Numbered from the stretch's first letter, positions 8,162 through 17,201 are shown. The stretch is DNA of 46,136 nucleotides from Clostridiales bacterium (GCA_021203005.1 JAJQCB010000254.1:1-46136), one strand, 5' to 3'. The notes: generated from the letters alone by a model not told the origin. Made by a program: numbers and translations.

Positions 8162-8955
8162 AAAAGAGAAAATACGGACAGACGATTTTCCTGGCGCTGG
8201 TGCTTTGCTTTATCTACCTGCCGATCGTGATTCTGACGGTGTACAGCTTCACGGATTCGGCGCAGATCGGGAGAATTCACGCTTTCTCCATGCAAAATTA
8301 TATCACGCTGTTTACATCGGAGGAACTGCTGGTGATGATCCGGGGCACCGTGGTGCTGGCCGTGGTGACATCCGCAATTTCAACGGTGTTGGGGACGCTG
8401 GGAGCTATCGGTGCATACTACTCGAAAAAGGGGCCGGCGTCGGTTATCCGCACGATCAATCAGATCCCGGTGGTTAATGCTGAGGTAGTGACGGGTTTTT
8501 CCATCTGTATCCTGTTGATTGTGGTGCTTGGCATCAGCCGGGACACTTTTATCCCTATCGTGGTCGGCTATGTCGTGCTCTGCTCGCCCTTTGTGTATCT
8601 TTCGGTAATACCGAAGTTAAAACAGATGGACGATAATCTTTATGAGGCGGCGCTGGATCTGGGCGCACGGCCATTCTACGCGCTGCGCCGGGTGCTGATT
8701 CCGCAGATTATGCCGGGTATCGTCTCCGGGTTTATGCTGTCCATCACATTGGCGCTGGATGATTATTTCATTGCCACTTATACGAAACCGTCTACCTTTG
8801 ATACGATCAGCACCTATGTGGTCAATGCTACCAGGGGTGCGCAGACCAGCATCAAGACGGCGCTGTGGGCTCTGTCCACCATCATTTTTGTCATCGTGAT
8901 TCTGGTGGTCGTCGGTATGAACCGGTCCGCAGCAAAACAGGAAGAGGGGCGGTGA
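8158..8955 (+). CDS. potC: polyamine-type ABC transporter permease, PotC family, TTG start
   Basis: A 265-residue membrane permease with about six helices and an EAA loop, YEAALDLGARPFYALRRVLI (about residues 162-181), pairing with PotB. The start is TTG 8158, overlapping the potB stop by four bases (TTGA) and preceded by gagaggagg. The next good in-frame ATG would remove the first membrane helix. It ends at 8955, where the potD reading frame begins or almost begins, which indicates tight coupling of the whole importer. Confidence 0.9.
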   Translation: MKKRKYGQTIFLALVLCFIYLPIVILTVYSFTDSAQIGRIHAFSMQNYITLFTSEELLVMIRGTVVLAVVTSAISTVLGTLGAIGAYYSKKGPASVIRTINQIPVVNAEVVTGFSICILLIVVLGISRDTFIPIVVGYVVLCSPFVYLSVIPKLKQMDDNLYEAALDLGARPFYALRRVLIPQIMPGIVSGFMLSITLALDDYFIATYTKPSTFDTISTYVVNATRGAQTSIKTALWALSTIIFVIVILVVVGMNRSAAKQEEGR

Positions 8956-8957
8956 GG

Positions 8958-10754
8958 ATGATGGTGAGATTGGACAAAAAGAGCAGCGAGAGCAAAATAA
9001 GGCGAAGTTATGTAAAGAGACAGGAGAAGTGTGTGCGAACGTATCGGTTTGAGTGGGAAAAATCTGAAAAGACCGGTCTGTATCGGCTTACCCGTGGCTT
9101 CTTGATTTTATGCCTGGCAGGCTGTCTGGTATTTTTGTCGGCGGGGAACGAGGTGGCCGCGCTGGCTGCTTCTTTGGACTCTTCGGAGACAGGGGTGGTT
9201 ATTGAAGAGCCGGTTCGGGTGGCTTCTGTCGGGGAAGACGATACAGAGACAACTTCTGCGGAAACCGCGGAAGAGAAACCCACAGGAGAAGAACCATCTG
9301 CAGCGGAAGCAGAGGAGGAAACAGACACTTCCGACAGCTCGGAAACCATCGTACTTCGTATCTGCAACTGGGAAGAGTATATCGACGAGGGCGACTGGGA
9401 TGACGAGGAAATCATCGAGCTGGACAATGGTGTTTCGATTCTTGGTGAAAACAGCATGGTGGAGGATTTTGAGGAGTGGTATTATGAGACCTACGGTCAG
9501 AAGGTGGAGGTAGAGTATTCCTGCTTTGGTACCAATGAAGAACTCTACACACTGATGAGCCTTGGCAACGAATACGATCTCGTCTGCCCTTCCGATTATA
9601 TGTTTATGAAACTGATCGCGGAAGATAAGGTACTGGCTTATTCGGATGAATTTTTTGATACTTCTGTTGAGACAAACTATTATATCAATAACGTGTCACC
9701 GTATATTAAAAATATCTATGACACCAATGAGATTAACGGCGAGGCCTGGAGCAAATATGCGGCGGGTTATATGTGGGGGATCACCGGCATGGTGTACGAC
9801 CCGGAGGAAGTGACGGCGGAGGAGATGAGTTCTCTCTCCATTCTGCTTAGCGATGATTACAGCAAGCAGATCAGCATCAAGGACAGTTCCAGAGATTCCT
9901 ACTTTATGGCTCTCGCCATCTACAAACAGGAGCTGCTCTGCTCGGAAGAATTCCGGCAGTCGGAGGACTACAGCGAGCGCCTCCAGGAGGAGATGAACGA
10001 CGTCAGCTCCGAGACGATCGCCGGAGTGGAGGAGATTCTGACGCAGATCAGCCGGAACGCGTATTCCTTTGAGACGGACAGCGGAAAGGCAGATATCGTT
10101 GCCGGAAAAATTGTCGGCAACTACCAGTGGTCCGGTGATGCGGTTTACTCTATGGATCAGGCGGAAGAGGACGACGTCTATCTGGAGTTTGCGGTTCCGG
10201 AAGAGTGTACGAACATCTGGATGGACGGCTGGGTGATGTTAAAGGATGGGATTGGCGATGACGCGGCGAAGCAGCAGGCGGCGGAAGCCTTTGTCAACTT
10301 CATCTCCATGCCGGAAAATGCGGTGCGGAATATGTATTATATCGGATATACTTCCGTGATCGCCGGAAACGAAGATAACTCGACCATGTATGAGTACGCG
10401 AACTGGTGCTATGCTTCGGAGGATGAGGAGGATGTCGTGGAATATCCTCTGGGCTATTTCTTCAGCGGCGACAATGAGGACGAAAATTATGTTGTCCTGG
10501 TCGATGAGGAGGAAGCTTCCAGGCAGATTTTTGCCCAGTATCCCACGGAAGATGTGCTGGAACGGGCGACGATCATGGAGTACTACTCCACGGAAAAAAT
10601 GTCGGAGTTAAACCAGATGTGGATCAACATCCGCTGCTTTCATGTTTCGGATTATCCGATCGGGGTCTGGGTGGCAATCCTCGCGGCCGTGGCTGTGGTT
10701 GTGCTGCTCTGCCTGAGAAAGAGGTATGTGAGAATACATCAATATGAGCGATAA
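8958..10754 (+). CDS. potD: polyamine-type substrate-binding protein with an unusual C-terminal membrane anchor
   Basis: A 598-residue PotD-family binding protein. ATG 8958 sits about seven bases after gagggg; GTG 8952 (overlapping the potC stop) and ATG 8961 are alternatives. Layout: a basic N-terminal tail, a hydrophobic segment at about residues 46-66 ending in an AALAAS-like cleavage site, an acidic Ser/Glu/Thr-rich linker to about residue 125, and the binding domain starting at LRICNWEEYID. The domain continues through the PSDYMFMKLI and MWGITGMVYDP blocks. A final hydrophobic helix, PIGVWVAILAAVAVVVLLCL, is followed by a basic tail. Ordinary PotD is about 350 residues and is held by an N-terminal lipid. 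This one looks anchored by its C-terminus, with no convincing lipobox. Its stop codon lies inside a palindromic repeat. Confidence 0.85.
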   Translation: MMVRLDKKSSESKIRRSYVKRQEKCVRTYRFEWEKSEKTGLYRLTRGFLILCLAGCLVFLSAGNEVAALAASLDSSETGVVIEEPVRVASVGEDDTETTSAETAEEKPTGEEPSAAEAEEETDTSDSSETIVLRICNWEEYIDEGDWDDEEIIELDNGVSILGENSMVEDFEEWYYETYGQKVEVEYSCFGTNEELYTLMSLGNEYDLVCPSDYMFMKLIAEDKVLAYSDEFFDTSVETNYYINNVSPYIKNIYDTNEINGEAWSKYAAGYMWGITGMVYDPEEVTAEEMSSLSILLSDDYSKQISIKDSSRDSYFMALAIYKQELLCSEEFRQSEDYSERLQEEMNDVSSETIAGVEEILTQISRNAYSFETDSGKADIVAGKIVGNYQWSGDAVYSMDQAEEDDVYLEFAVPEECTNIWMDGWVMLKDGIGDDAAKQQAAEAFVNFISMPENAVRNMYYIGYTSVIAGNEDNSTMYEYANWCYASEDEEDVVEYPLGYFFSGDNEDENYVVLVDEEEASRQIFAQYPTEDVLERATIMEYYSTEKMSELNQMWINIRCFHVSDYPIGVWVAILAAVAVVVLLCLRKRYVRIHQYER

Positions 10755-11006
10755 GCGACGAGTATGCAGGTTGTCTTCGTGTTGTTGACTGCTGGCAGTC
10801 ATAAGACACGGAGGCGAGCTGCATAAGAGTGCAACGGACACCGAGAAACGCAGGGCGTTTCGAGGTGACTCGTCGCTTATCGCGGGGCAGAGGGAAACGA
10901 GTGCCGATCCCTGCTGGCAGGGAAAAGGTACTGTGCGGAGCCGGGTTGGAGTGCAACGGACACCGAGAAACGCAAGGCGTTTCGAGGTGCTCGTCGCTTA
11001 TCGCGG
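10748..11006 (+). repeat. palindromic repeat element with a 122-base period between potD and the aldehyde dehydrogenase gene
   Basis: Two direct copies, 10827-10885 and 10949-11006, differ by one substitution and one base gap. Each holds a hairpin with CACC/GGTG outer and GAAACGC/GCGTTTC inner pairing, and ends in CTCGTCGCTTATCGC. The reverse complement of that end, GCGATAAGCGACGAG, is at 10748-10762 and overlaps the potD stop. Each interval also has a small stem with the same CTGG loop but different pairing arms: GACTG/CAGTC in the first, CCCTG/CAGGG in the second. The element fills the 270-base gap and stops about 18 bases before the next start codon. It contains no reading frame I believe in. 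Confidence 0.8.
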
Positions 11007-11024
11007 AGTAAAGGAAGGATTAAG

Positions 11025-12506
11025 ATGGAGACAAAATTGAATTACATCGCCGGTGAGTGGACACCCTCCGCTTCCGGCAAGACAAAAGATGTCATCAACC
11101 CCGCCACAGGGGAAGTGATCTGCGTGATGACAGACAGTGCGCCAGAGGATACGGAGCGGGCGATCGCGGCGGCGAAGAAATCGTTTTATAAGACCAGAGA
11201 GTGGAGAGACGCGGACGTTCAGGAGCGCGCAGACAAAATCCTGGAGATTGCTGCTTTGATGGAGAAGTATAAGGACGAGCTGGCGCGTCTTGACACGATG
11301 GACAATGGAAAACCGCTGCGGGAGTCCGAGGCGGATGTGGATGATGCAATTCATTGTTTCCGCTATTATGCGGGGATGATCCAGGCTCCGTCCGGCGTGA
11401 CAATGGATGTGCCGGGTGGTTTTGGCCCTATGTACACGCACACAATCAAGGAGCCGGTGGGCGTCTGCGGATTGATTACACCGTGGAATTATCCGATTCT
11501 GATGGCGACCTGGAAGCTGGCGCCGGCGATTGCGGCGGGCAACAGTATCATTTTTAAGCCAAGCTCCGACTGTCCGCTCTCTGTGGTGAGATTGTTTGAA
11601 ATTTTTGAGGAGGCGGGTATGCCGGCGGGTTCGGTCAATCTGGTGCTGGGTTCAGGCGCGAATGTGGGGCATATTCTTGCGGCAAGCAAAGACGTGGACA
11701 TGGTGACCTTTACCGGTTCTACGGCGGTCGGACAGAGTATCATGGCAGACGCGGTGGCGAATGTTAAGAAAATCGGCCTGGAGCTGGGAGGGAAATCCCC
11801 CAATATCATTTTTGCGGATTGTGATCTGGAGGGCGCCGTGGAGTGGGCCATGGTGGGAACTTTCTTTAATCAGGGACAGGTGTGCTCCGCCTGTGCGCGG
11901 ATTTATGTGGAGGAGAGCATTCATGATAAATTCGTAGCGCGCCTGAAGGAGAAAGCGGAGGCGATGACTATCGGAAATGGGATGGATAATCCGGACATCG
12001 GACCGGTTGTCTCCGAGGCACAGATGCAAAAAGTATTGCGCTATATTGAGACCGGAAAAAACGAGGGAGCGACCCTTGTGACCGGCGGATATCGTTACAC
12101 AGAAGGAGATTGCGCGAAAGGGTACTTTATCAAGCCCACGATCTTTGATCACTGCACGCAGGATATGACGATCATGAGGGAAGAGATTTTCGGACCGGTC
12201 GCCTGCATCAGCACGTTCAAGACAGAGGAAGAGGCGATCGAACTGGCGAATGATACGAATTACGGTCTGGCGGGGACGGTCTGCTCCTTAAACATTGCCC
12301 GGGCAATCCGTGTCATGAAGGAAATCCGTGCCGGTATTATGTGGATTAACTGCAACCAGCCCACCTATACGGCGGCGCCGTGGGGCGGTTATAAGATGAG
12401 CGGTTTCGGCAGGGAGCTGGGCGTCAACGGTCTGGACGAGTATACGGAGACGAAACAGGTTAATATCGCTCTGGATTCGGGTCCGATCGGCTGGTATGAG
12501 AATTAA
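11025..12506 (+). CDS. aminoaldehyde/betaine-aldehyde-type NAD-dependent aldehyde dehydrogenase
   Basis: A 493-residue cytoplasmic enzyme of the classical aldehyde dehydrogenase family. The catalytic pieces are all present: Asn155 in TPWNYP, general base Glu253 in LELGGKSPN, and nucleophile Cys287 in NQGQVCSAC. This combination belongs to hydrolytic enzymes that release a free acid, not a CoA ester. The family includes 4-aminobutyraldehyde, 3-aminopropionaldehyde and betaine aldehyde dehydrogenases. Downstream of a polyamine-type importer, I infer that it oxidises 4-aminobutanal to GABA and/or 3-aminopropanal to beta-alanine. ATG 11025 follows aaggaagga. Palindromic repeats separate it from potD, so it may have its own expression level. 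Other aldehydes cannot be excluded. Confidence 0.85.
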   Translation: METKLNYIAGEWTPSASGKTKDVINPATGEVICVMTDSAPEDTERAIAAAKKSFYKTREWRDADVQERADKILEIAALMEKYKDELARLDTMDNGKPLRESEADVDDAIHCFRYYAGMIQAPSGVTMDVPGGFGPMYTHTIKEPVGVCGLITPWNYPILMATWKLAPAIAAGNSIIFKPSSDCPLSVVRLFEIFEEAGMPAGSVNLVLGSGANVGHILAASKDVDMVTFTGSTAVGQSIMADAVANVKKIGLELGGKSPNIIFADCDLEGAVEWAMVGTFFNQGQVCSACARIYVEESIHDKFVARLKEKAEAMTIGNGMDNPDIGPVVSEAQMQKVLRYIETGKNEGATLVTGGYRYTEGDCAKGYFIKPTIFDHCTQDMTIMREEIFGPVACISTFKTEEEAIELANDTNYGLAGTVCSLNIARAIRVMKEIRAGIMWINCNQPTYTAAPWGGYKMSGFGRELGVNGLDEYTETKQVNIALDSGPIGWYEN

Positions 12507-12625
12507 AGCGAACTCATGATGTGCCGCAGCACAAAAAAGAATGTGCCGGCGTTTCTTGCGGGTCTGAGAGTAATTGCATAAAATAAATCGTAGTATTATA
12601 TATGGAAAAGAGGGAGGCTTGTATC

Positions 12626-13957
12626 ATGGATGCAGCAAAAATTACAGAGACACAGAAAAACTATGTGCTTCAGTCCTGGAGCAAACAGGCGGGTATCAAT
12701 CCGCTGCCGGTAGAAAAGGCAGAGGGAATCTACTTTTATGATTATGACGGGAACCGTTATGCAGATATGTCTGCCCAGCTGGTCAACCTGAATCTGGGAT
12801 TTGGAAATAAAGCCATTGCGGATGCCATCAAAGAGCAGGCAGACCGCTATTGTTTTGTCGGACCTTCCTACGGTTCGGATGTCAGGGCACAGCTGGGCGA
12901 GAAAATCATTTCCATGATGCCGGAAGGTTTCGGCAAGGTGTTTTTTACGAATGCGGGTGCGGATGCGAATGAGAACGCGGTAAAAATCGCGCGGATGTAT
13001 ACCGGAAAGAATAAAATTTTCAGCCGCTACCGCAGCTATCATGGATCTTCTTTCGGAGCCGGCAATCTGACCGGCGAGCCGAGACGCTATGCTCTGGAAC
13101 CGGGCGTCCCCGGATTCATCAAATTTATGGATCCGTATATTTATCGTGAGGCAGTGGGTTTTACATCCGAGGAAGAAGCTGCCAGTTATTACCTGACTAA
13201 GCTGGAGGAACAGATTCAGTACGAGGGGCCTCAGACAATCGCTGCGATTGTGATGGAGACCATCACGGGTTCCAACGGCGTCATCATTCCGCCGAAAGGT
13301 TACCTGCCGGGTGTGCGGGCACTCTGCGATAAATATGATATCCTTATGGTTTGCGATGAGGTTATGGCGGGCTGGTATCGGACCGGAAAGGCGTTTGCCT
13401 TCATGAATTTCGATGTGGTGCCGGATATCGTCACTTTTGCAAAGGGCGTGACCTGCGGCTATGTGCCGCTGGGCGGTGTCATCGTTTCCTCAAAAATCGC
13501 GGCGTACTTTGACGACAATGTGCTCTCCTGCGGACTGACCTACAGCGGCCACCCCCTGGCCTGTGCGGCGGGTGTCGCCTGTGTCGGACAGTATGATGAG
13601 CTGGGAATCGGGGAAAACGTTGCAAAATCCGGTGCGGTTCTGGCAGAGATTCTTGACAGCTATGTGGATAAATACGCCTGTGTCGGTGAGGTGCGGCACA
13701 TCGGTCTGTTCTCCGCCATCGAACTTGTGAAAGACAAGGAGACAAAAGAACCCATGGTTCCTTACGGCAAAGACCCGGAAGGAGTGATGGGAAAAATCAT
13801 TGGTCTGCTGAAAGAGCGCCGCTTCATGACCTATTCTCATGAAAATATGATTCTGATCTGCCCACCGCTGATCATCACGGAGGAGCAGGTGAGAGAGGAA
13901 ATGGCAAAGATGGATGAGGTGCTGGCAATCGTAGATGATAAGATACTTGGAATTTAA
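12626..13957 (+). CDS. class III PLP-dependent aminotransferase, taurine/beta-alanine:pyruvate type
   Basis: A 443-residue cytoplasmic aminotransferase. ATG 12626 is chosen because gagggagg lies just upstream; an in-frame ATG at 12602 precedes that site. PLP-binding features are Asp244 in VCDEVMAGW and the Schiff-base lysine Lys273 in FAKGVTCGYVPLGG, plus FFTNAGADANENAVK for the cofactor phosphate. The sequence recalls clostridial proteins annotated as taurine-pyruvate or omega-amino acid aminotransferases. Beta-alanine is an attractive donor because the next gene encodes a CoA-acylating semialdehyde dehydrogenase that would take malonate semialdehyde to acetyl-CoA. GABA, taurine or putrescine are alternatives. 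It is followed by a 343-base gap with a large palindrome. Confidence 0.85.
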   Translation: MDAAKITETQKNYVLQSWSKQAGINPLPVEKAEGIYFYDYDGNRYADMSAQLVNLNLGFGNKAIADAIKEQADRYCFVGPSYGSDVRAQLGEKIISMMPEGFGKVFFTNAGADANENAVKIARMYTGKNKIFSRYRSYHGSSFGAGNLTGEPRRYALEPGVPGFIKFMDPYIYREAVGFTSEEEAASYYLTKLEEQIQYEGPQTIAAIVMETITGSNGVIIPPKGYLPGVRALCDKYDILMVCDEVMAGWYRTGKAFAFMNFDVVPDIVTFAKGVTCGYVPLGGVIVSSKIAAYFDDNVLSCGLTYSGHPLACAAGVACVGQYDELGIGENVAKSGAVLAEILDSYVDKYACVGEVRHIGLFSAIELVKDKETKEPMVPYGKDPEGVMGKIIGLLKERRFMTYSHENMILICPPLIITEEQVREEMAKMDEVLAIVDDKILGI

Positions 13958-14095
13958 AATACAAACTTAAAAATAATCGGATTGTATTATATTCCATTTT
14001 GATAACACAATTCAAAATATTTTGCGCAGACAATTTTTCACTGTGCACTGTGAGTTTTATAGAAAAATATGTTGTAGCAGTAACTTATAGCAGAA

Positions 14096-14274
14096 ATAAG
14101 AACATCGCTTCCATAAGCAGACGGTAGGCAGATTTTCGCAGCTTTCCGAGCATAGTGTTTGCTGTCGAAGCATGTTTGAGCACGGAACGTGCGAGTTTGC
14201 GGAGACAGCAAACGATAGGCGGCGTAGGAAAGCCAGAAAATCAACGTGTCTGCTTATGGAAGCGATGTCCTTAT
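14096..14274. repeat. nested imperfect palindrome of about 180 bases
   Basis: The outer arms 14096-14122 and 14248-14274 are reverse complements at 26 of 27 positions. Inside are GATTTTC/GAAAATC-type pairing with CTTTCC/GGAAAG, a perfect 10-base stem 14157-14166 with 14204-14213, and a terminal hairpin GCACG-GAA-CGTGC at 14180-14192. It lies 26 bases before the mmsA start and could fold as one long hairpin RNA or a cruciform. Short open frames on both strands inside it are by-products of the symmetry. The rest of the gap, 13958-14095, is AT-rich with nothing recognised. Confidence 0.8.
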
Positions 14275-14300
14275 TTTTTCAATAAACAGGAGGACAACTC

Positions 14301-15821
14301 ATGCAGATTTTAAAAGACTACATCGGCGGCGCCTGGGTGGAGAACACCGGCGGCCGCTATATGGACGTAACCAATCCCTCTACAGGGGAAGTCATCGCGC
14401 AGGTGCCGGTGACGACAGCAGGACACATGGAGAACGCGATTGCCTCGGCGAAAGAGGCATTTAAGACCTGGTCGCGGATTCCGATGACACAGAAAGTACA
14501 GTATCTGTTTACTTTCCGCAATGAGCTGGTGGCGAGAAAAGAGGAGTTTGCGAAGCTCATTGCCACAGACCAGGGCAAGCATTACACGGACGCTCTGGCC
14601 GAGATGGACCGGATCATCCAGTCCACCGAGACCTGCTGCGGATTTCCGCTGATCATGCGCGGCGACAAAATTATGGTGAGCACCCGGGTGGAGGCGGAAA
14701 TCCGCAGAGAACCCATCGGTGTGATCGGTGCGCTGGCGCCCTTTAACTTCCCAGCGCTGGTCTGCGGCTGGTTCGTTCCCTTTGCTCTGGTAACCGGCAA
14801 CACGATGGTTTTCAAGGCATCGGAGCAGAGCCCCATGTTTATGCAGGCTATTGCGGATGTCTTTGACCGGATGGGACTTCCGGCGGGAGTTTTCAACCTT
14901 GTCAACGGCGACGCACCGGTGGTGACGCAGATGCTGGAGAGCCCGGATATCGCGGCTATGGCGTTTGTGGGCTCCTCAAAAGTGGGGCAGATTATTGCTG
15001 AGGGCTGTGCAAAGACAAACAAAAAGTCCATGATCCTTGCCGGTGCGAAAAACACTGCTATCGTGGAGCAGTCGGTGAATATTTCCGGTTTTGTGAAAAA
15101 TTTTAAAAACGCCTGCTTCGGCGCGGCGGGACAACGGTGTATGGCAGCAGCAAATATTGTTGTGGAAGAGGCGGTCTATGACAGTGTAAGGGCAGCTATG
15201 ATTCGAGCGGCGGAGGAGACTGCGGTGGGAGACGCTAATGACTTAAATGTCTATATGGGGCCGGTGATTTCTGAGGCAGCCGTAAAGCGGATCCACGGGT
15301 TTATCGAGCGCGCGGAAGCGGAAGGCGGAAAGGTGATTGTAGACGGCAGGAATATCCGGGAGAAACTGCCGGAGGCAAACAAAAACGGCTTTTTCGTGGG
15401 ACCTACCATTATTGAGGGCGTGACGAAAGATTTTGAAATCGCAAAGGAGGAAGTTTTCGGTCCGGTGGTTGCCCTTATCAAAGTAAAGAGCTATAAAGAA
15501 GGAATTGACCTGATCAATGAGTCCGTATACGGAAACGGCGGCAGCATTTTCACGGAGTCCGGCATCGTAGCGCAGGATTTCCTGATCAACACAAATTCCG
15601 GTATGATCGGCGTCAATATCGGCGTTCCTGCATCTATGCCGTACCTTCCGTTTGGCGGTACCAAGGGTTCGCTGATGGGAGGTCAGTATAAAGCGCAGAT
15701 TTCCGACGCGCTGGAGTTCTTTACCAAACGGAAAGCCTGTACAATTCAGTATTTCGGACCGGAGGATGTAGACTGGACAAAAGACTTTATTTCGGAATTC
15801 AACGTAAATGAGACGAAGTGA
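14301..15821 (+). CDS. mmsA: CoA-acylating (methyl)malonate semialdehyde dehydrogenase
   Basis: A 506-residue enzyme of the MmsA branch of aldehyde dehydrogenases, which converts malonate or methylmalonate semialdehyde with CoA and NAD to acetyl- or propionyl-CoA plus CO2. Asn149 (APFNFP) and catalytic Cys280 (GAAGQRCMAA) are present. The usual ELGGK general base is replaced by LAGAK at about residues 246-250; loss of that glutamate is a hallmark of CoA-acylating members. ATG 14301 follows aacaggagg. With an omega-aminotransferase immediately upstream, the likely use is beta-alanine-derived malonate semialdehyde to acetyl-CoA, the C3 exit of polyamine breakdown. Valine or inositol catabolism is less likely, since no other genes for those routes are nearby. 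Confidence 0.85.
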   Translation: MQILKDYIGGAWVENTGGRYMDVTNPSTGEVIAQVPVTTAGHMENAIASAKEAFKTWSRIPMTQKVQYLFTFRNELVARKEEFAKLIATDQGKHYTDALAEMDRIIQSTETCCGFPLIMRGDKIMVSTRVEAEIRREPIGVIGALAPFNFPALVCGWFVPFALVTGNTMVFKASEQSPMFMQAIADVFDRMGLPAGVFNLVNGDAPVVTQMLESPDIAAMAFVGSSKVGQIIAEGCAKTNKKSMILAGAKNTAIVEQSVNISGFVKNFKNACFGAAGQRCMAAANIVVEEAVYDSVRAAMIRAAEETAVGDANDLNVYMGPVISEAAVKRIHGFIERAEAEGGKVIVDGRNIREKLPEANKNGFFVGPTIIEGVTKDFEIAKEEVFGPVVALIKVKSYKEGIDLINESVYGNGGSIFTESGIVAQDFLINTNSGMIGVNIGVPASMPYLPFGGTKGSLMGGQYKAQISDALEFFTKRKACTIQYFGPEDVDWTKDFISEFNVNETK

Positions 15822-15822
15822 T

Positions 15823-15916
15823 AGCCTGATTTTATAAGGATATCTGTCAGGCTGCAGAATTAATTGGGAGAGCAGGACGAATGGAGATTACACCCCGGCA
15901 GATTTGTCCTGCTTTT
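15823..15916 (+). terminator. tandem terminator hairpins after mmsA
   Basis: A first stem, AGCCTGA 15823-15829 with TCAGGCT 15847-15853, is followed by a second, AGCAGGAC 15871-15878 with GTCCTGCT 15906-15913, ending in a T run. The second overlaps the 3' end of the converging PucR gene (ends 15888). It therefore separates the two converging units. Confidence 0.65.
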
Positions 15917-17132
15917 CACTGAAAATAAGCAGAAAACTTCTGATCTGCAGCGCCAGTTGCAGCTGAAATATCTCATTCCCGTCATCAAAATCCAGATCGA
16001 GCAGTTCCCGGATTTTATTGATCCGGTAGTTGACCGTGTTCCGGTGACAGGACAGTGCGCCGGCGGCCTTTGCCAGATGGCGGTCGTATTTTAAATAGGC
16101 TTCCAGAGTCTCCAGATAATTTCCCCCGTGCGAGGCATCGTAGTCCTCCAGTGTGCCCAACCGTCTGCGGTAATATTCCCGCAGCGTGTCGCAATCCCGC
16201 GCCTCGAGCAGGACGGAAAAACAGCCCAGATCGTCAAAGCGGAGCAAACGGTTATTCCCGGATCTTCTTTCAAGCGCTGGGGATGCTCCTGCCGTGTTTT
16301 CAGCCTGGACGACAGTCAGTGCGGCGGAAGCCTGGCGGTAGATTTTTTTAAATTCCAGTCCGGTGCGTGTCTGGCTCAGGCCGATATGGATATCCGGCAG
16401 TGCAGGTATGGCTTTGCAGGAAGTAAGCAGCTCCGCGGCATGCGTTTCTACAGCTTCTGCCGCTGCATTGTGCCACACGATGATAAACTGGTTCTGATAT
16501 TCAAAGAGGACGAATTTCAGATTCCGCCCGGAAGGACAGAAGGCGGCGGTGCGGCGGAGCAGGCGTTCGCACTGATCGAGTGTCTCTGCCGGGCAGTCCG
16601 CAGAGATGATAGCCATGGCATAGGAATCGGATCCCGTGCAGGAATAGCTTTCCAGGAGCTTTGCTGCCCTCTGCGGCAGCTCATCCTCCCGCAGAATGGA
16701 TAGAAAAGCGTTTTCGATGTTATATTTCTGTTCCCGGTACGCAAAAATCCGGTTGCAGTAGGTCTGCGTCAGATTCGACAGGTGAATTTCCCAGGGAACG
16801 GTCAGCAGCGGGAAGCGGCACCGGTCGCACAGCGCCGTCACTTCGGCGGGAATGTCTTCTTCCATAATGTATTTTCCGGTATTCAGGATCAGTCCGCTGG
16901 TCTCTTTTTCAATCATCGCTTTCACGAAAGTGAGCAGCCAGTTTTCCTCCAGGGAGGAGGCGAAACCGGTGCTGATCACCAGCTCATCTTCTTCCAGAAA
17001 CGCGGTGTTGTTGATATCCTCCGCGATATAGAACCAGTTGACAATCCGGTCCATACCGTTTCCTCCGGCGATCAGTTTTATTTTATATTGCTGTCTGGTG
17101 TCCCAGTATAGGTCTCTCACGAAAACAGGCAT
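15888..17132 (-). CDS. PucR-family transcriptional regulator
   Basis: A 414-residue regulator. The start is set at the ATG read on the minus strand from 17132, preceded by aagggaggg; an upstream in-frame extension to 17204 lacks a site. The N-terminal part (about residues 1-130, beginning MPVFVRDLYWD) resembles the PucR sensing domain. The C-terminus holds the PucR/CdaR helix-turn-helix in LAKAAGALSCHRNTVNYRIN, then KIRELLDLDFDDG. PucR proteins usually activate purine or amino-acid catabolic genes in response to a pathway compound. The gene diverges from the aminotransferase at 17420 with only about 290 bases between starts, so that gene is a likely target along with the island to its left. 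The ligand is unknown. Confidence 0.85.
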   Translation of the reverse strand: MPVFVRDLYWDTRQQYKIKLIAGGNGMDRIVNWFYIAEDINNTAFLEEDELVISTGFASSLEENWLLTFVKAMIEKETSGLILNTGKYIMEEDIPAEVTALCDRCRFPLLTVPWEIHLSNLTQTYCNRIFAYREQKYNIENAFLSILREDELPQRAAKLLESYSCTGSDSYAMAIISADCPAETLDQCERLLRRTAAFCPSGRNLKFVLFEYQNQFIIVWHNAAAEAVETHAAELLTSCKAIPALPDIHIGLSQTRTGLEFKKIYRQASAALTVVQAENTAGASPALERRSGNNRLLRFDDLGCFSVLLEARDCDTLREYYRRRLGTLEDYDASHGGNYLETLEAYLKYDRHLAKAAGALSCHRNTVNYRINKIRELLDLDFDDGNEIFQLQLALQIRSFLLIFSEKQDKSAGV

Positions 17133-17172
17133 CTGCTGCACCCTCCCTTTTCCTTTTGGCTCTGGTATCATC

Positions 17173-17201
17173 AGAATAGCAGAAAAGTTTTGTGCTGGCA
17201 A
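17173..17201 (-). promoter_or_regulatory. promoter for the PucR gene
   Basis: On the minus strand, TTGCCA (complement of 17196-17201) and TATTCT (complement of 17173-17178) are 17 bases apart. They lie about 40 bases upstream of the chosen start codon. Confidence 0.55.

Noticed and set aside
8865-8957. N-terminal extension of PotD overlapping the end of PotC
   Set aside because: The extension is potC sequence in another frame; a ribosome binding site and ATG at 8958 fit better.
10827-11006. Direct repeats as a CRISPR remnant
   Set aside because: Only two copies, 58-59 bases long with related intervening sequence, and no cas genes.
14246-14464. Short plus-strand frame starting in the palindrome before mmsA, and its mirror on the minus strand
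   Set aside because: Both arise from the inverted repeat and mmsA coding sequence in other frames, with no ribosome binding site.
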